From Nonomuraea thailandensis (GTDB lineage Bacteria > Actinomycetota > Actinomycetes > Streptosporangiales > Streptosporangiaceae): 64,000 nucleotides of DNA. The position numbers and the translations under genes are program-made. Positions 41,445 through 50,313 of this stretch are shown one piece after another. Position 1 is the stretch's first letter. Each line of letters starts with the position of its first letter. The notes under the pieces are model-generated. The model did not search any database, was not told the DNA's origin, and saw only the letters and a list, made by a program, of their open reading frames with translations. The stretch is from assembly GCF_024172165.1 (NCBI RefSeq), contig NZ_JAMZEB010000002.1:4857501-4921500 (forward strand), in the 5' to 3' direction.

Positions 41445-42931
41445 CCGAGCGAACGCACGAGGACTGGCTGGCGCTGGCCAGGAAGGTCGTGCCCGCGACC
41501 ACCGCGTGGATCGGCGGCCCGGTGCCGTCCCTGTCCGGGGCGACGCGGACGACCGTCAACCCCGCCACGGGCGCGGTGCTCGCCGAGGTGGCGGAGTGCG
41601 ACGAGCACGACGTGGACGCCGCCGTCGCCGCCGCCCGGCGCGCCTTCGAGGGCGGGGCCTGGTCCACGGCCTCGCCCAGGGACAGGGCGGCCGTCCTGCA
41701 CCGCATCGCGCGGAAGATCGAGGACCACGTCGAGGAGCTGGCCCTGCTGGACAGCCTCGACGCCGGCAAGCGCATCGCCGACACCATCGCGATCGACGCG
41801 CCCGGCTCGGCCGCGATCCTGCGCTGGTACGCCGAGTCCCTGGACAAGGTCTACGGCGAGGTCGCCCCCACCGGCGCAGCCGACCTCGCGGTCGTGACCA
41901 GGGAGCCGCTCGGCGTGGTGGCCGCCGTCGTGCCGTGGAACTACCCGCTCGAAATGGCCATCTGGAAGATCGCCCCGGCGCTCGCCGCCGGTAACAGCGT
42001 GATACTCAAGCCCGCCGAGGACTCGCCGCTCTCCGCGCTGCGCCTGGCCGGGCTCGCCGCCGAGGCCGGGCTCCCCGACGGGGTGCTGAGCGTCGTGCCG
42101 GGCGCGGGCCCCGTGGCCGGCCGGGCACTCGGCAGGCACCGCGGCGTGGACGTGGTCACGTTCACCGGCTCCACCAGCACCGGGCAGCTCTTCCAGCAGT
42201 ACGCCGGCCAGTCCAACCTCAAGCAGGTCTGGCTGGAGGCCGGCGGCAAGAGCGCCGTGGTCGTGCTCGACGACGTCGCCGACCTGGACGCGGCGGCCGA
42301 CGGCGTGGCGGCGGGCATCTTCACCAACACCGGGCAGGTCTGCTCGGCCACGTCGCGGCTCGTCGTGCAGCGCGGCGTGGCCGACGAGCTCGTCCAGCGC
42401 GTGGTCGGCCGCGCGCTCGCGATCGACGTCGGCGACCCGCTCGACCCCGCCACCGGCATGGGCCCCGTGGCCAGCGAGCGTCAGGCCGCCAGGGTGCTGG
42501 AGCTCATGGAGGCAGGGGCGGCACAAGCGCGCGAGGTCCACGGCGGCGGGCTGGTCCCCGACATGCCCGCGCCGACCTACGTCCGGCCCCAGGTGCTGCT
42601 CGGCGTCGATCCGGACGCGCCCATCGCGCAGACCGAGGTCTTCGGCCCCGTCCTGTCGGTGCACGTCGTGGACACCGTGGACGAGGCCGTCGCCGTCGCC
42701 AACGGCACCCCGTACGCGCTGGCGGCGGGGCTGTGGACCGACAGCCTCAGCCGGGCCCACGGCGTCGCCCGCCGCCTGCGCGCCGGAACCGTCTCGGTGA
42801 ACTGCGTGGACGCCCTGGACGTCGCCACCCCGTTCGGCGGGTTCGGCCAGTCGGGTTACGGGCGGGACCTCTCGCTGCACGCGCTGGACAAGTTCACCGG
42901 ACTCAAGACCACCTGGATCCACCATGGCTGA
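41441..42931 (+). CDS. NAD(P)-dependent aldehyde dehydrogenase
   Basis: The product has 496 residues. The ALDH core is intact: VVPWNYPLEMAIWKIAPALA, GNSVILKPAEDSPLSAL, FTGSTSTGQ, general base Glu266 in WLEAGGK and catalytic Cys301 in NTGQVCSATS, with the late TEVFGPVLSVH. It resembles aminoaldehyde, GABA-aldehyde and betaine-aldehyde dehydrogenases (PuuC-like). It should turn an aldehyde, such as one made by the copper amine oxidase or the GMC enzyme of this island, into an acid. It overlaps the permease by 4 bp and the GMC gene by 8 bp. Confidence 0.93.
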   Translation: MTERTHEDWLALARKVVPATTAWIGGPVPSLSGATRTTVNPATGAVLAEVAECDEHDVDAAVAAARRAFEGGAWSTASPRDRAAVLHRIARKIEDHVEELALLDSLDAGKRIADTIAIDAPGSAAILRWYAESLDKVYGEVAPTGAADLAVVTREPLGVVAAVVPWNYPLEMAIWKIAPALAAGNSVILKPAEDSPLSALRLAGLAAEAGLPDGVLSVVPGAGPVAGRALGRHRGVDVVTFTGSTSTGQLFQQYAGQSNLKQVWLEAGGKSAVVVLDDVADLDAAADGVAAGIFTNTGQVCSATSRLVVQRGVADELVQRVVGRALAIDVGDPLDPATGMGPVASERQAARVLELMEAGAAQAREVHGGGLVPDMPAPTYVRPQVLLGVDPDAPIAQTEVFGPVLSVHVVDTVDEAVAVANGTPYALAAGLWTDSLSRAHGVARRLRAGTVSVNCVDALDVATPFGGFGQSGYGRDLSLHALDKFTGLKTTWIHHG

Positions 42932-44495
42932 CGTCGACCGCGGCACCTGCGACTTCCTCATCGTCGGCGGCGGCACGGCGGGGTCACTGCTCGCGACCCG
43001 GCTGGCCGAGCAGGGGCACGACGTGGCGCTCGTCGAGTGGGGCCCCGACGACGAGCACGAGCCCCGCGCCCGCGAGCTGCGCAGATGGGCCGAGATGCTG
43101 GAAGGCGAGTACGACCTCGACTACCGCAGCGAGCCGAACCCGCGCGGCAACTCCCACATCCGGCTCGCCCGGCTGCGCATCCTCGGCGGCTGCTCCACCG
43201 CCAACACGATGATCTCCTGGCGGCCGCTGCGCGGCGACCTGGAGGAGTGGGTGGCCCTGGGCGCCGAGGGCTGGGATCCCGACACGATCCTCCCGCTGTA
43301 CGACCGGCTGCGCACGCCGATCCAGCCCGTCGCTCCGGAGGACCGCAACCCGTACGTGGCCGACGTGGTGACCAGCGCGTCCGCCGCGCTCGGGCTGCCC
43401 GTGCAGGAACGCTGGAACGACGGCCGCCTCGACGAGTCGCCCAACGGCGCCGGCTTCTTCGAAATCGGCTACACCCCGCGGACCGGCGTGCGCGCCTCGA
43501 CCTCGATCCACTACGTGCACCTGGCCCGCGCCGCGGGTCGCGGCCCTGCGGTCTTGACCGGGCTGCGGGCCGTGCGCGTCCTGTTCGAGGACGAGGGCGG
43601 CGGCCTGCGCGCGTGCGGCGTCCGTGTGCGCGACGCCGCAGGCGCCGAACGCGACCTGCGCGCCGCCGCCGAGGTCGTGCTGTGCGCCGGAGCCATCGAC
43701 ACCCCGCGCCTGCTGCAGCTCTCGGGCGTGGGCCCGCGCCAGGTGCTCCAGGACGCGGGCATCCCCGTCGCGCTCGACCTGCCCGGCGTCGGCGAGAACC
43801 TGCAGGACCACGTCGAGGGGCTCGTCGTCTGGGAGGCCACCCGCGTCCCGCCCGCCACCTGCGCCAGCGGCTGGGACGCCGGCGCCGTGCTGAGCCTCGG
43901 CGGCGACGGGCGGCCCGACGTCCTCATGCACTTCCCCGTCGAACCGTGGGCCGTGCACGCCGAACGCCACCTGGAGGAGACCGGGGCGCCGCCGCTGCCG
44001 GAGACGACGGTCGCGATCGCCCCCAACGTCGCCCGCCCGCACAGCCGGGGCCGGGTACGGGTCCGCTCCGGCGACCCGGACGCGCCCCCGGCCATCGAGT
44101 TCCGCTCCTTCACCGACCCCGGCGGGCACGACGAGGCCATGCTGGTCGCGGGCGTGCGCCTGGCCCGCCGGATCGCCGCGGTCGAGCCGATGAAGTCGTG
44201 GATCAAGCGCGAGGTGTTCCCCGGCCCCGGCGTCACCGGCGACGAGGAGCTGTCGGCCGTCGCCCGCGCGACCCACCAGACCGTCTACCACCCGTCGGGC
44301 ACCTGCCGCATCGGAGTGCCCGGCGACGCGGCCGCGGTCGTCGGCCCCGACCTGCGCGTCCACGGCGTCAAGGGGCTGCGGATCGCCGACGCGTCCGTCT
44401 TCCCCACGCTGACCTCCGTCAACCCCGTGGTGACGGTGATGGTCGTCGCGGAGCGGGCGGCCGACCTGATCGCATCGGACCATCCCAAGGGCTGA
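42924..44495 (+). CDS. GMC-family FAD oxidoreductase (choline-dehydrogenase-like)
   Basis: This 523-residue flavoprotein has the FAD motif FLIVGGGTAGS at residues 11-21, the GMC signature ARLRILGGCSTANTMISWRP and a second motif near GAIDTPRLLQLSGVGP. The active-site His456 is in YHPSGTCRIG, and the second catalytic position is Asn500 in VNPVVTVM. GMC enzymes oxidise primary alcohols to aldehydes. Pairing with the aldehyde dehydrogenase allows alcohol to acid conversion, as in choline oxidation. The N-terminal region has the usual length. Confidence 0.9.
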   Translation: MADVDRGTCDFLIVGGGTAGSLLATRLAEQGHDVALVEWGPDDEHEPRARELRRWAEMLEGEYDLDYRSEPNPRGNSHIRLARLRILGGCSTANTMISWRPLRGDLEEWVALGAEGWDPDTILPLYDRLRTPIQPVAPEDRNPYVADVVTSASAALGLPVQERWNDGRLDESPNGAGFFEIGYTPRTGVRASTSIHYVHLARAAGRGPAVLTGLRAVRVLFEDEGGGLRACGVRVRDAAGAERDLRAAAEVVLCAGAIDTPRLLQLSGVGPRQVLQDAGIPVALDLPGVGENLQDHVEGLVVWEATRVPPATCASGWDAGAVLSLGGDGRPDVLMHFPVEPWAVHAERHLEETGAPPLPETTVAIAPNVARPHSRGRVRVRSGDPDAPPAIEFRSFTDPGGHDEAMLVAGVRLARRIAAVEPMKSWIKREVFPGPGVTGDEELSAVARATHQTVYHPSGTCRIGVPGDAAAVVGPDLRVHGVKGLRIADASVFPTLTSVNPVVTVMVVAERAADLIASDHPKG

Positions 44496-44499
44496 CGGG

Positions 44500-45111
44500 T
44501 CAGGAGGGCTCCACGAGAGGGCAGCCCGTCTGGGTCTCCAGGAAGCGCAGCACCAGCTCCCGGGCGCGTGCCGCCGGGATGCTGGTGTTGCGGCCGACGA
44601 CGTGCAGCCCGTAGGCGTCCTCCAGCGCCACCGCGTTCGCGGCCACGTCCTCCACCGGCAGGGACAGCCGGAACACGCCGGTGTCCCTGCCGTGCCGCAG
44701 CGCCGCCATGTAGAGGGACACCTCCCTGTCCCACAGCGCCGTCATCAGCACCGCGTGCGTACGGCTGCGCGCCGCGTGCACGTGCGTCTCGTACAGCACC
44801 CGGCACACCGGGTCGTCCTCACCGGACGGCAGCCCCGCTCCGACCAGCCGGATCAGCCGTCGCCTCGGGTCCTGCTCCGCCTCAGCCGCGCGGGCCCGCG
44901 CCCAGTAGAAGCGGTCCACCGCGTCCTGGTGCACCTCCAGCAGGAGCTCGTCCACGTCCGGGTAGTAGTAGCTGACCAGCCCCGCCGACAGCCCCGCCTC
45001 CTCGGCCACGTCGCGCACCCGCAGCCCGGCCAGACCGCGCCTGACGATCGCCCGCCCCGCGGCGGCGACGAGCTCGCCGCGGCGGCGGCTCTGCTCCTTA
45101 GGCCGTGCCAT
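44500..45111 (-). CDS. TetR-family regulator (BetI-like)
   Basis: The product has 203 residues with the helix-turn-helix ELVAAAGRAIVRRGLAGLRV, then VAEEAGLSAGLVSYYYPDVD. The C-terminal ligand domain is of the BetI-like type common near amine and choline genes. It ends 5 bp from the GMC stop (convergent) and starts 138 bp from the copper amine oxidase (divergent). It most likely represses the amine oxidase operon until the amine or its aldehyde is present. Confidence 0.9.
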   Translation of the reverse strand: MARPKEQSRRRGELVAAAGRAIVRRGLAGLRVRDVAEEAGLSAGLVSYYYPDVDELLLEVHQDAVDRFYWARARAAEAEQDPRRRLIRLVGAGLPSGEDDPVCRVLYETHVHAARSRTHAVLMTALWDREVSLYMAALRHGRDTGVFRLSLPVEDVAANAVALEDAYGLHVVGRNTSIPAARARELVLRFLETQTGCPLVEPS

Positions 45112-45127
45112 GTTCTCGCATTTTTTT

Positions 45128-45180
45128 GATGATAGTCATCGAAAAACCTCACGCTTTCCTGTGTAAACAAGATGTTTCCA
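45128..45180. promoter_or_regulatory. Candidate TetR operators in the tetR/amine-oxidase intergenic region
   Basis: GATGATAGTCATC at 45128-45140 is a perfect dyad (GATGA/TCATC) flanked by T and A runs, 17 bp upstream of tetR. A second, imperfect dyad, TGTAAACA-AGA-TGTTTCCA, occupies 45162-45180. Both lie where a divergent repressor would act. Confidence 0.5.
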
Positions 45181-45208
45181 GGGCTTGCACGGCCTGGCAA
45201 CACCGCGC

Positions 45209-45234
45209 ATTCTTTGCGATACGCCGCAAAGAAT
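45209..45234. promoter_or_regulatory. Strong inverted repeat just before the amine oxidase ribosome binding site
   Basis: ATTCTTTGCG and CGCAAAGAAT are perfect 10-bp arms around six bases (ATACGC), ending 5 bp before the AGGAGAG ribosome binding site. It is either an operator downstream of the promoter or an mRNA hairpin affecting translation. It is much stronger than expected in background sequence. Confidence 0.5.
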
Positions 45235-45249
45235 AAGCAGGAGAGCTTG

Positions 45250-47187
45250 ATGACGCACCCACTCGACCGCTTGACCGCCGAGGAGATCGCCGCGAACCGC
45301 GCCCTCCTCACCGACGCCGGGCTGGTGACCGCGCACACGCGGTTCGCGCTCGTCGGCCTGCACGAGCCCGCCAAGGCCGGCGTGCTGGCCTGGACGCCCG
45401 GTGGCCGCATCGAGCGCCGCGTGCGATCGCTGCTCCTCGACCGGCGCAGCGGCGCGGTGCACGAGGTCGTAGTGTCGCTGACCACCGGGTCCGTGGTGCG
45501 GCAGCGGGCGGTGGACGTCGTCGCGGAAGGGCAGCCGCCGATCCTGCACGAGGAGTTCGACCTGGTCGAGGAGATCCTGTGGAAGGACTCCGGCTGGGCG
45601 GCGGCGATGGCGCGGCGCGGCATCCACGACCCGCGCACCGTCCGCGTCTCCGCGCTGAGCGCCGGCTGCTTCGACCTGCCGGGGGAGGAGGGCCTGCGCC
45701 TGGTCCGGTGCCTGGCCTTCCAGCAGCTCGGCGCGGACGACAACGTGTGGGCCCACCCGGTGGACGGCGTCGTCGCCTACGTGGACCTGATCGCCTGCCG
45801 CGTCCGCGAGCTGATCGACGAGGGCCCGGTGCCCGTCCCCGCCGCCTCCTACGACTACCACCTCGACGACCCCGCCCGCCCGGCCCGCACCACGCAGCGG
45901 CCCATCGTCATCACGCAGCCGGACGGGCCCAGCTTCACCGTCGAAGGCGACGTCGTGACCTGGGAGAAGTGGCAGTTCAGGGTGGGCTTCAACCCTGTCG
46001 AGGGGCTCACCCTGCACCAGATCGGGTTCCAGGACGGCGACCGCGTCCGGCCGATCGTGTACCGGGCGTCGGTCGCCGAGATGGTGGTGCCGTACGGCGA
46101 CCCGGGCCCGATCCGCTTCTGGCAGAACTACTTCGACGCGGGCGAGTACTCCCTCGGCAAGGAGGCCAACTCGCTCACCCTGGGCTGCGACTGCCTCGGT
46201 GAGATCCACTACCTCGACGCGACCCTGCACGACGACGACGGTCACCCGCGCGTCATCCGCAACGCGATCTGCATGCACGAGGAGGACGCGGGCGTGCTGT
46301 GGAAGCACACCGACGCCTACAACGGCAGCGTGTCCACCCGCCGCCAGCGGCGCATGGTGGTGTCGTTCTTCATCACGGTGGGCAACTACGACTACGGTTT
46401 CTACTGGTACTTCTACCTCGACGGCACGATCGAGCTGGAGTGCAAGGCGACCGGCGTCGTCTTCGCCTCGGCCCACCCCGGGGGCGAGTACCCGTGGGCG
46501 AGCGAGATCGCGCCGGGCGTGGCCGCCCCCTTCCACCAGCACCTGTTCTCGGCCCGCCTCGACATGACCGTGGACGGCGTGCGCAACGCGGTGGACGAGA
46601 TCGACGCCCAGCGCGTCCCGATGGGGCCGGGCAACCCGTACGGCAACGGCTTCACCCGCCGCGTCACCCGGCTGCGGCGCGAGTCGCAGGCCGCCAGGCT
46701 CGCCGACGGCCTGCGGGGCCGCGTCTGGCAGATCAGCAACGAGGAGTCGCGCAACGCGCTCGGCCACCCCGTCGCCTACACGCTGCACCCCGAGGGCCTG
46801 CCCACGCTGCTCGCCGACGACGGCTCCTCCATCGCCCGGCGGGCCGCGTTCACCCGCAGGCACCTGTGGGTCACCGCCTACGACGAGAACGAGCGTTTCC
46901 CCTCCGGCGAGTACGTCAACCAGAACGACGGCCGCACCGGCATCGACACCTGGATCCAGGCCGACCGCGACCTCGACGGCGCCGACGTCGTGCTCTGGCA
47001 CACCTTCGGCCTCACCCACTTCCCGCGACCGGAGGACTGGCCGATCATGCCGGTCGACCGGACCGGGTTCGTACTCAAGCCGACCGGCTTCTTCGACGCC
47101 AACCCGGCGCTCGACACCCCCGCGCCGCGAGCCCACGAGCAGCCCGGCGCGGCGCACGAAGCCGCGTGCTGCCGCCCGCAGGCCTGA
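45250..47187 (+). CDS. Copper-containing primary amine oxidase
   Basis: The product has 645 residues and is the full-length catalytic form. It converts a primary amine plus oxygen and water to aldehyde, ammonia and hydrogen peroxide. The topaquinone site is GNYDYGF, with Tyr380 the residue that self-oxidises. The catalytic base is Asp296 in YFDAGEY. Copper ligands are His429 and His431 in FHQHLFS and His590 in LTHFPRPEDW. No signal peptide is visible, so it should be cytoplasmic like the Arthrobacter enzymes. The ATG at 45250 has AGGAGAG. A permease and an amidohydrolase follow, completing an import, hydrolysis and oxidation set. Confidence 0.95.
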   Translation: MTHPLDRLTAEEIAANRALLTDAGLVTAHTRFALVGLHEPAKAGVLAWTPGGRIERRVRSLLLDRRSGAVHEVVVSLTTGSVVRQRAVDVVAEGQPPILHEEFDLVEEILWKDSGWAAAMARRGIHDPRTVRVSALSAGCFDLPGEEGLRLVRCLAFQQLGADDNVWAHPVDGVVAYVDLIACRVRELIDEGPVPVPAASYDYHLDDPARPARTTQRPIVITQPDGPSFTVEGDVVTWEKWQFRVGFNPVEGLTLHQIGFQDGDRVRPIVYRASVAEMVVPYGDPGPIRFWQNYFDAGEYSLGKEANSLTLGCDCLGEIHYLDATLHDDDGHPRVIRNAICMHEEDAGVLWKHTDAYNGSVSTRRQRRMVVSFFITVGNYDYGFYWYFYLDGTIELECKATGVVFASAHPGGEYPWASEIAPGVAAPFHQHLFSARLDMTVDGVRNAVDEIDAQRVPMGPGNPYGNGFTRRVTRLRRESQAARLADGLRGRVWQISNEESRNALGHPVAYTLHPEGLPTLLADDGSSIARRAAFTRRHLWVTAYDENERFPSGEYVNQNDGRTGIDTWIQADRDLDGADVVLWHTFGLTHFPRPEDWPIMPVDRTGFVLKPTGFFDANPALDTPAPRAHEQPGAAHEAACCRPQA

Positions 47188-47232
47188 CCAGCGGGAACGC
47201 CACCCCTCCCCCCAGCGAAAGGGCGCCTCACC

Positions 47233-48627
47233 GTGAGTACTGACACCGCCCCCACCCTCATGGAACGCAACACCATCGGCCCCATCCCCGCCGCCGAACG
47301 CACCGGATCGGCCCGCGGCGTGTTCGGCATCTGGCTAGGCGTCAACATGCTGCCGCTGACCGTCGTGACCGGCGCCCTCGGCACCACCCTGTTCCACCTG
47401 CCGTTCGCCTGGGCGCTGGCCGCCGTCGTCATCGGCAACATCGTCGGCGGCGTGTTCATGGCCCTGCACGCCTCCCAGGGCCCGCAGCTCGGCGTGCCGC
47501 AGATGATCCAGGCCCGCGGCCAGTTCGGCACGAAGGGCGCCGCGCTGATCGTGCTCGTCGCGACGGTCATGTTCATGGGCTTCTACATCTCCAACCTCGT
47601 GGTCGGCGCCCAGTCGCTGATCGGGGTGTTCCCCGGACTCGGCACGCCCGCCGTGATCGTGGGGGCGGCCGTGCTCAGCATGGCCGGCACCGTGATCGGG
47701 CTGCGGCTGATCAAGGCGATCATCACGGTCAGCGCCGTCGTCATCGGCGTGCTGGTCGTGGTGGCGTTCGGCTGGATCCTCGTCTCCGGCGTGCCCGACG
47801 GGGCGCTGAGCGCGGGCGAGTTCACCGTCACCGGGTTCGTCTCGATGATCGCCGTCGGCGCCGTCTGGCAGATCGCCTACGCCCCCTACGTCTCCGACTA
47901 CTCCCGCTACCTGCCCGCCGGCTCCGGGGCGCGCGCCGCCTTCTGGGCCACCTACGGCGGCACGGTCCTCAGCTCGGTGCTCGTCATGGCGCTCGGCTGC
48001 CTGGTCGGCGCCGCGGCCACGAACGAGGACGTCGTCGGCGGCCTCGCCTCGCTGACCGGCGGCCTGGCGACGGTCATGCTGATCGCCTTCGCGCTGACCT
48101 CCGCCCTCGGCAACGCGGGCAACGTCTACTGCGCGACACTGAACGCACTGACCCTGATCGAGACCTTCCGCAGCGGCTGGCTGCCCGGCCTGCGGGGCCG
48201 GCTGGTCACGGCGGCGATCCTGCACGCGCTCGGGGTGGTGGTGGCCCTGGTGTCCACCGAAGGGTTCATCGCCTCGTTCACCGGCTTCATCACGATCCTG
48301 CTTTACGTGCTGATCCCGTGGTCGGCCATCAACCTCGTCGACTACTTCGTGGTCAGGAAGGGGCACTACGACGTGAACGCGTTCTTCGCCGCAGACGGCG
48401 GCCCCTACGGGAGGTGGAACATGCCCGCGCTGGTGATCTACGGGATCGGGCTGCTGGTGCAGATCCCGTTCATGGTGCTGCCCATGTTCACCGGCCCGGT
48501 CGCCGCCGCGGTCGGCGGCATCGACCTGGCCTGGCTGGTGGGCCTGGCCGTGTCCGGCGGCGCGTACCTGCTGGTCGCCCGCCGCGCCGCGACGCGCGCG
48601 GCCGAGCCCGCCGTGGCGGCCGCCTGA
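47233..48627 (+). CDS. NCS1-family permease (second copy)
   Basis: This 464-residue transporter of the same family as the protein at 40026 has matching marks: GIWLGVNMLPLTVVTGALG, ALHASQGPQLGVPQM and QIAYAPYVSDYSRYLP. About 12 membrane segments are visible. The GTG start follows AAAGGG. It is placed between the amine oxidase and the amidohydrolase, whose ATG overlaps its stop by one base. It probably imports the compound that these two enzymes degrade. Two related permeases in one island suggest two related substrates or stages. Confidence 0.9.
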   Translation: MSTDTAPTLMERNTIGPIPAAERTGSARGVFGIWLGVNMLPLTVVTGALGTTLFHLPFAWALAAVVIGNIVGGVFMALHASQGPQLGVPQMIQARGQFGTKGAALIVLVATVMFMGFYISNLVVGAQSLIGVFPGLGTPAVIVGAAVLSMAGTVIGLRLIKAIITVSAVVIGVLVVVAFGWILVSGVPDGALSAGEFTVTGFVSMIAVGAVWQIAYAPYVSDYSRYLPAGSGARAAFWATYGGTVLSSVLVMALGCLVGAAATNEDVVGGLASLTGGLATVMLIAFALTSALGNAGNVYCATLNALTLIETFRSGWLPGLRGRLVTAAILHALGVVVALVSTEGFIASFTGFITILLYVLIPWSAINLVDYFVVRKGHYDVNAFFAADGGPYGRWNMPALVIYGIGLLVQIPFMVLPMFTGPVAAAVGGIDLAWLVGLAVSGGAYLLVARRAATRAAEPAVAAA

Positions 48628-50276
48628 TGAACCACGACACGATCATCGTCAACGCCCAGGTGCACTCCGCCGGGCCGGGCATCACCTCGGTGGCCGTCGC
48701 CGGTGGCCGCATCGCGGCGGTCGCGCCCGAGCCGCTGCACCGGCTCGCCGGGCCGCGAACCGAGATCATCGACGCCGGCGGCGCGACCCTGCTCCCGGGC
48801 TTCACCGACGCGCACGTGCACCCGCTCGCCGCCGGCGTGCAGTTGCTGACCTGCGACCTGTCCCGCCTGCCGCACTCGCCCGACGAGTACCGCGCCACCA
48901 TCGGCGGCTACGCCGCGGCCCATCCGGAGCTGGAGTGGATCAGCGGCAACGGCTGGTACGGCGACACCTTCCCCGGCGGCCTGCCCGACCGGGCCTTCCT
49001 CGACGAGCTGGTGCCCGACCGGCCCGCGGCGTTCATCAGCCACGACGGTCACGGCGTCTGGGCCAACAGCCGGGCCCTGGAACGCGCCGGGATCGACGAC
49101 CGCACGCCCGACCCGGTCAACGGCCGCATCAACAGGGACGCGTCCGGCTCCGCGACCGGGATCCTCGTGGAACGGGCCGGCGACCTCGTCACCGACCTGC
49201 TGCCGCCCGTCACCGGCGAATTCGCCGAGCGGGCCGTGCTCGCGGCCCAGCGGCACCTGCACGCGATGGGGATCACCGGCTGGCAGGACGCCTGCGTCGG
49301 CCCGCTGTGGGGCCTGCCCGACCCGCTGCCCACGTACCTGAGCCTGGCCGCCGACGACAGGCTCACCGCCCGCGTCGTCGGCGCGCTGTGGTGGGAGGCC
49401 AGGGAAGGCCTCGCCCAACTGGAGTCGCTCGAACAGCGGCGGGAGACCAGCACGATCGGGCGTTTCCGCGCGACGTCGGTCAAGGTGATGCAGGACGGGG
49501 TCTGCGAGAACTGCACGGGAGCCATGCTGGAGCCGTACTCGGGCGGCCGGCACCACGGCACTCCGTCGGGCCTGTCGTTCATCGACCCGGAGGAACTGCG
49601 CGAGATCTGCCGCGAGCTGGACCGCCGGCGCTTCCAGATCCACCTGCACGCCGTCGGTGACCGCGCCGTACGGGAGTGCCTGGACGCGCTGGAGTCCGCC
49701 CGGCAGGCCGGCCCTGACCAGGACAACCGCCACCAGATCGCCCACCTCGACGTGGTGCACCCCGCCGACGTGCCCCGCTTCGCCTCCCTCGGCGTGATCG
49801 CCAACCTCCAGGCCCTGTGGGCCCGCCGCGACAAGGAGATCGTGGAACGCAAGCTGCCGCTGCTCGGCCGCGACCGCGAACCGCACCACTTCCCGTTCGG
49901 CGCGCTGCACCGGGCGGGCGCGCGGCTGGCGATGGGCAGCGACTGGCCGGTCACCGACCCGAACCCGCTGTGGGCGATCTACACCGCGGCGACCCGCCTC
50001 GGCCCGCCGCAGGATCCGCACGCCGTCGGCGACGGGGTCCTGACCGAGCCGCTCGAACCGGCTCAGGCGCTCGACCTGCGGGTGGCGCTGGACGCCTACA
50101 CCGCGGGCTCCGCCTACGCCAACCACGCCGAGCACGAGGCGGGCACGATCGCGGCAGGGCACCGGGCCGACCTGGTGCTGCTCGACCGGCCCATCCTCGC
50201 CGACCTCCAGGAGGTCAGCGCGGCCAGGCCGGTCCTGACGCTGGTGGACGGGCAGGCCGTGCACCGCGAGGACTGA
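48627..50276 (+). CDS. Amidohydrolase-3 family enzyme (YtcJ/NfdA-like)
   Basis: The product has 549 residues. Metal-binding motifs are FTDAHVHP (His63, His65), FQIHLHAVGDRA, HQIAHLDVVHP and the late GSDWPVTDP Asp, with a C-terminal GTIAAGHRADLVLLD beta-sandwich. The family includes the N-substituted formamide deformylase NfdA, which releases a primary amine and formate. As last gene of the amine oxidase operon it could supply the amine. Other members act on different amides or ureas, so this is inference. It has no signal peptide. A strong terminator follows. Confidence 0.85.
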   Translation: MNHDTIIVNAQVHSAGPGITSVAVAGGRIAAVAPEPLHRLAGPRTEIIDAGGATLLPGFTDAHVHPLAAGVQLLTCDLSRLPHSPDEYRATIGGYAAAHPELEWISGNGWYGDTFPGGLPDRAFLDELVPDRPAAFISHDGHGVWANSRALERAGIDDRTPDPVNGRINRDASGSATGILVERAGDLVTDLLPPVTGEFAERAVLAAQRHLHAMGITGWQDACVGPLWGLPDPLPTYLSLAADDRLTARVVGALWWEAREGLAQLESLEQRRETSTIGRFRATSVKVMQDGVCENCTGAMLEPYSGGRHHGTPSGLSFIDPEELREICRELDRRRFQIHLHAVGDRAVRECLDALESARQAGPDQDNRHQIAHLDVVHPADVPRFASLGVIANLQALWARRDKEIVERKLPLLGRDREPHHFPFGALHRAGARLAMGSDWPVTDPNPLWAIYTAATRLGPPQDPHAVGDGVLTEPLEPAQALDLRVALDAYTAGSAYANHAEHEAGTIAAGHRADLVLLDRPILADLQEVSAARPVLTLVDGQAVHRED

Positions 50277-50279
50277 GCG

Positions 50280-50313
50280 GCGGACGAGACACCCGATGGG
50301 GTGTCTCGTCCGC
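50280..50313 (+). terminator. Strong hairpin terminator closing the catabolic island
   Basis: GCGGACGAGACACCC and its exact complement form a 15-bp stem around GATG, 3 bp after the amidohydrolase stop. Confidence 0.8.

Noticed and set aside
40205..42931. An apparent permease-dehydrogenase fusion of 908 codons
   Set aside because: Its first half is out of frame with the permease, which is intact in its own frame; the dehydrogenase starts at its own coupled ATG at 41441.
35405..44495. A uracil-degradation (Rut) pathway, because of RidA, a monooxygenase and nucleobase-type permeases
   Set aside because: The monooxygenase is a CzcO-like FAD enzyme, not a RutA-type FMN enzyme, and no RutB/RutD-like partners are present.
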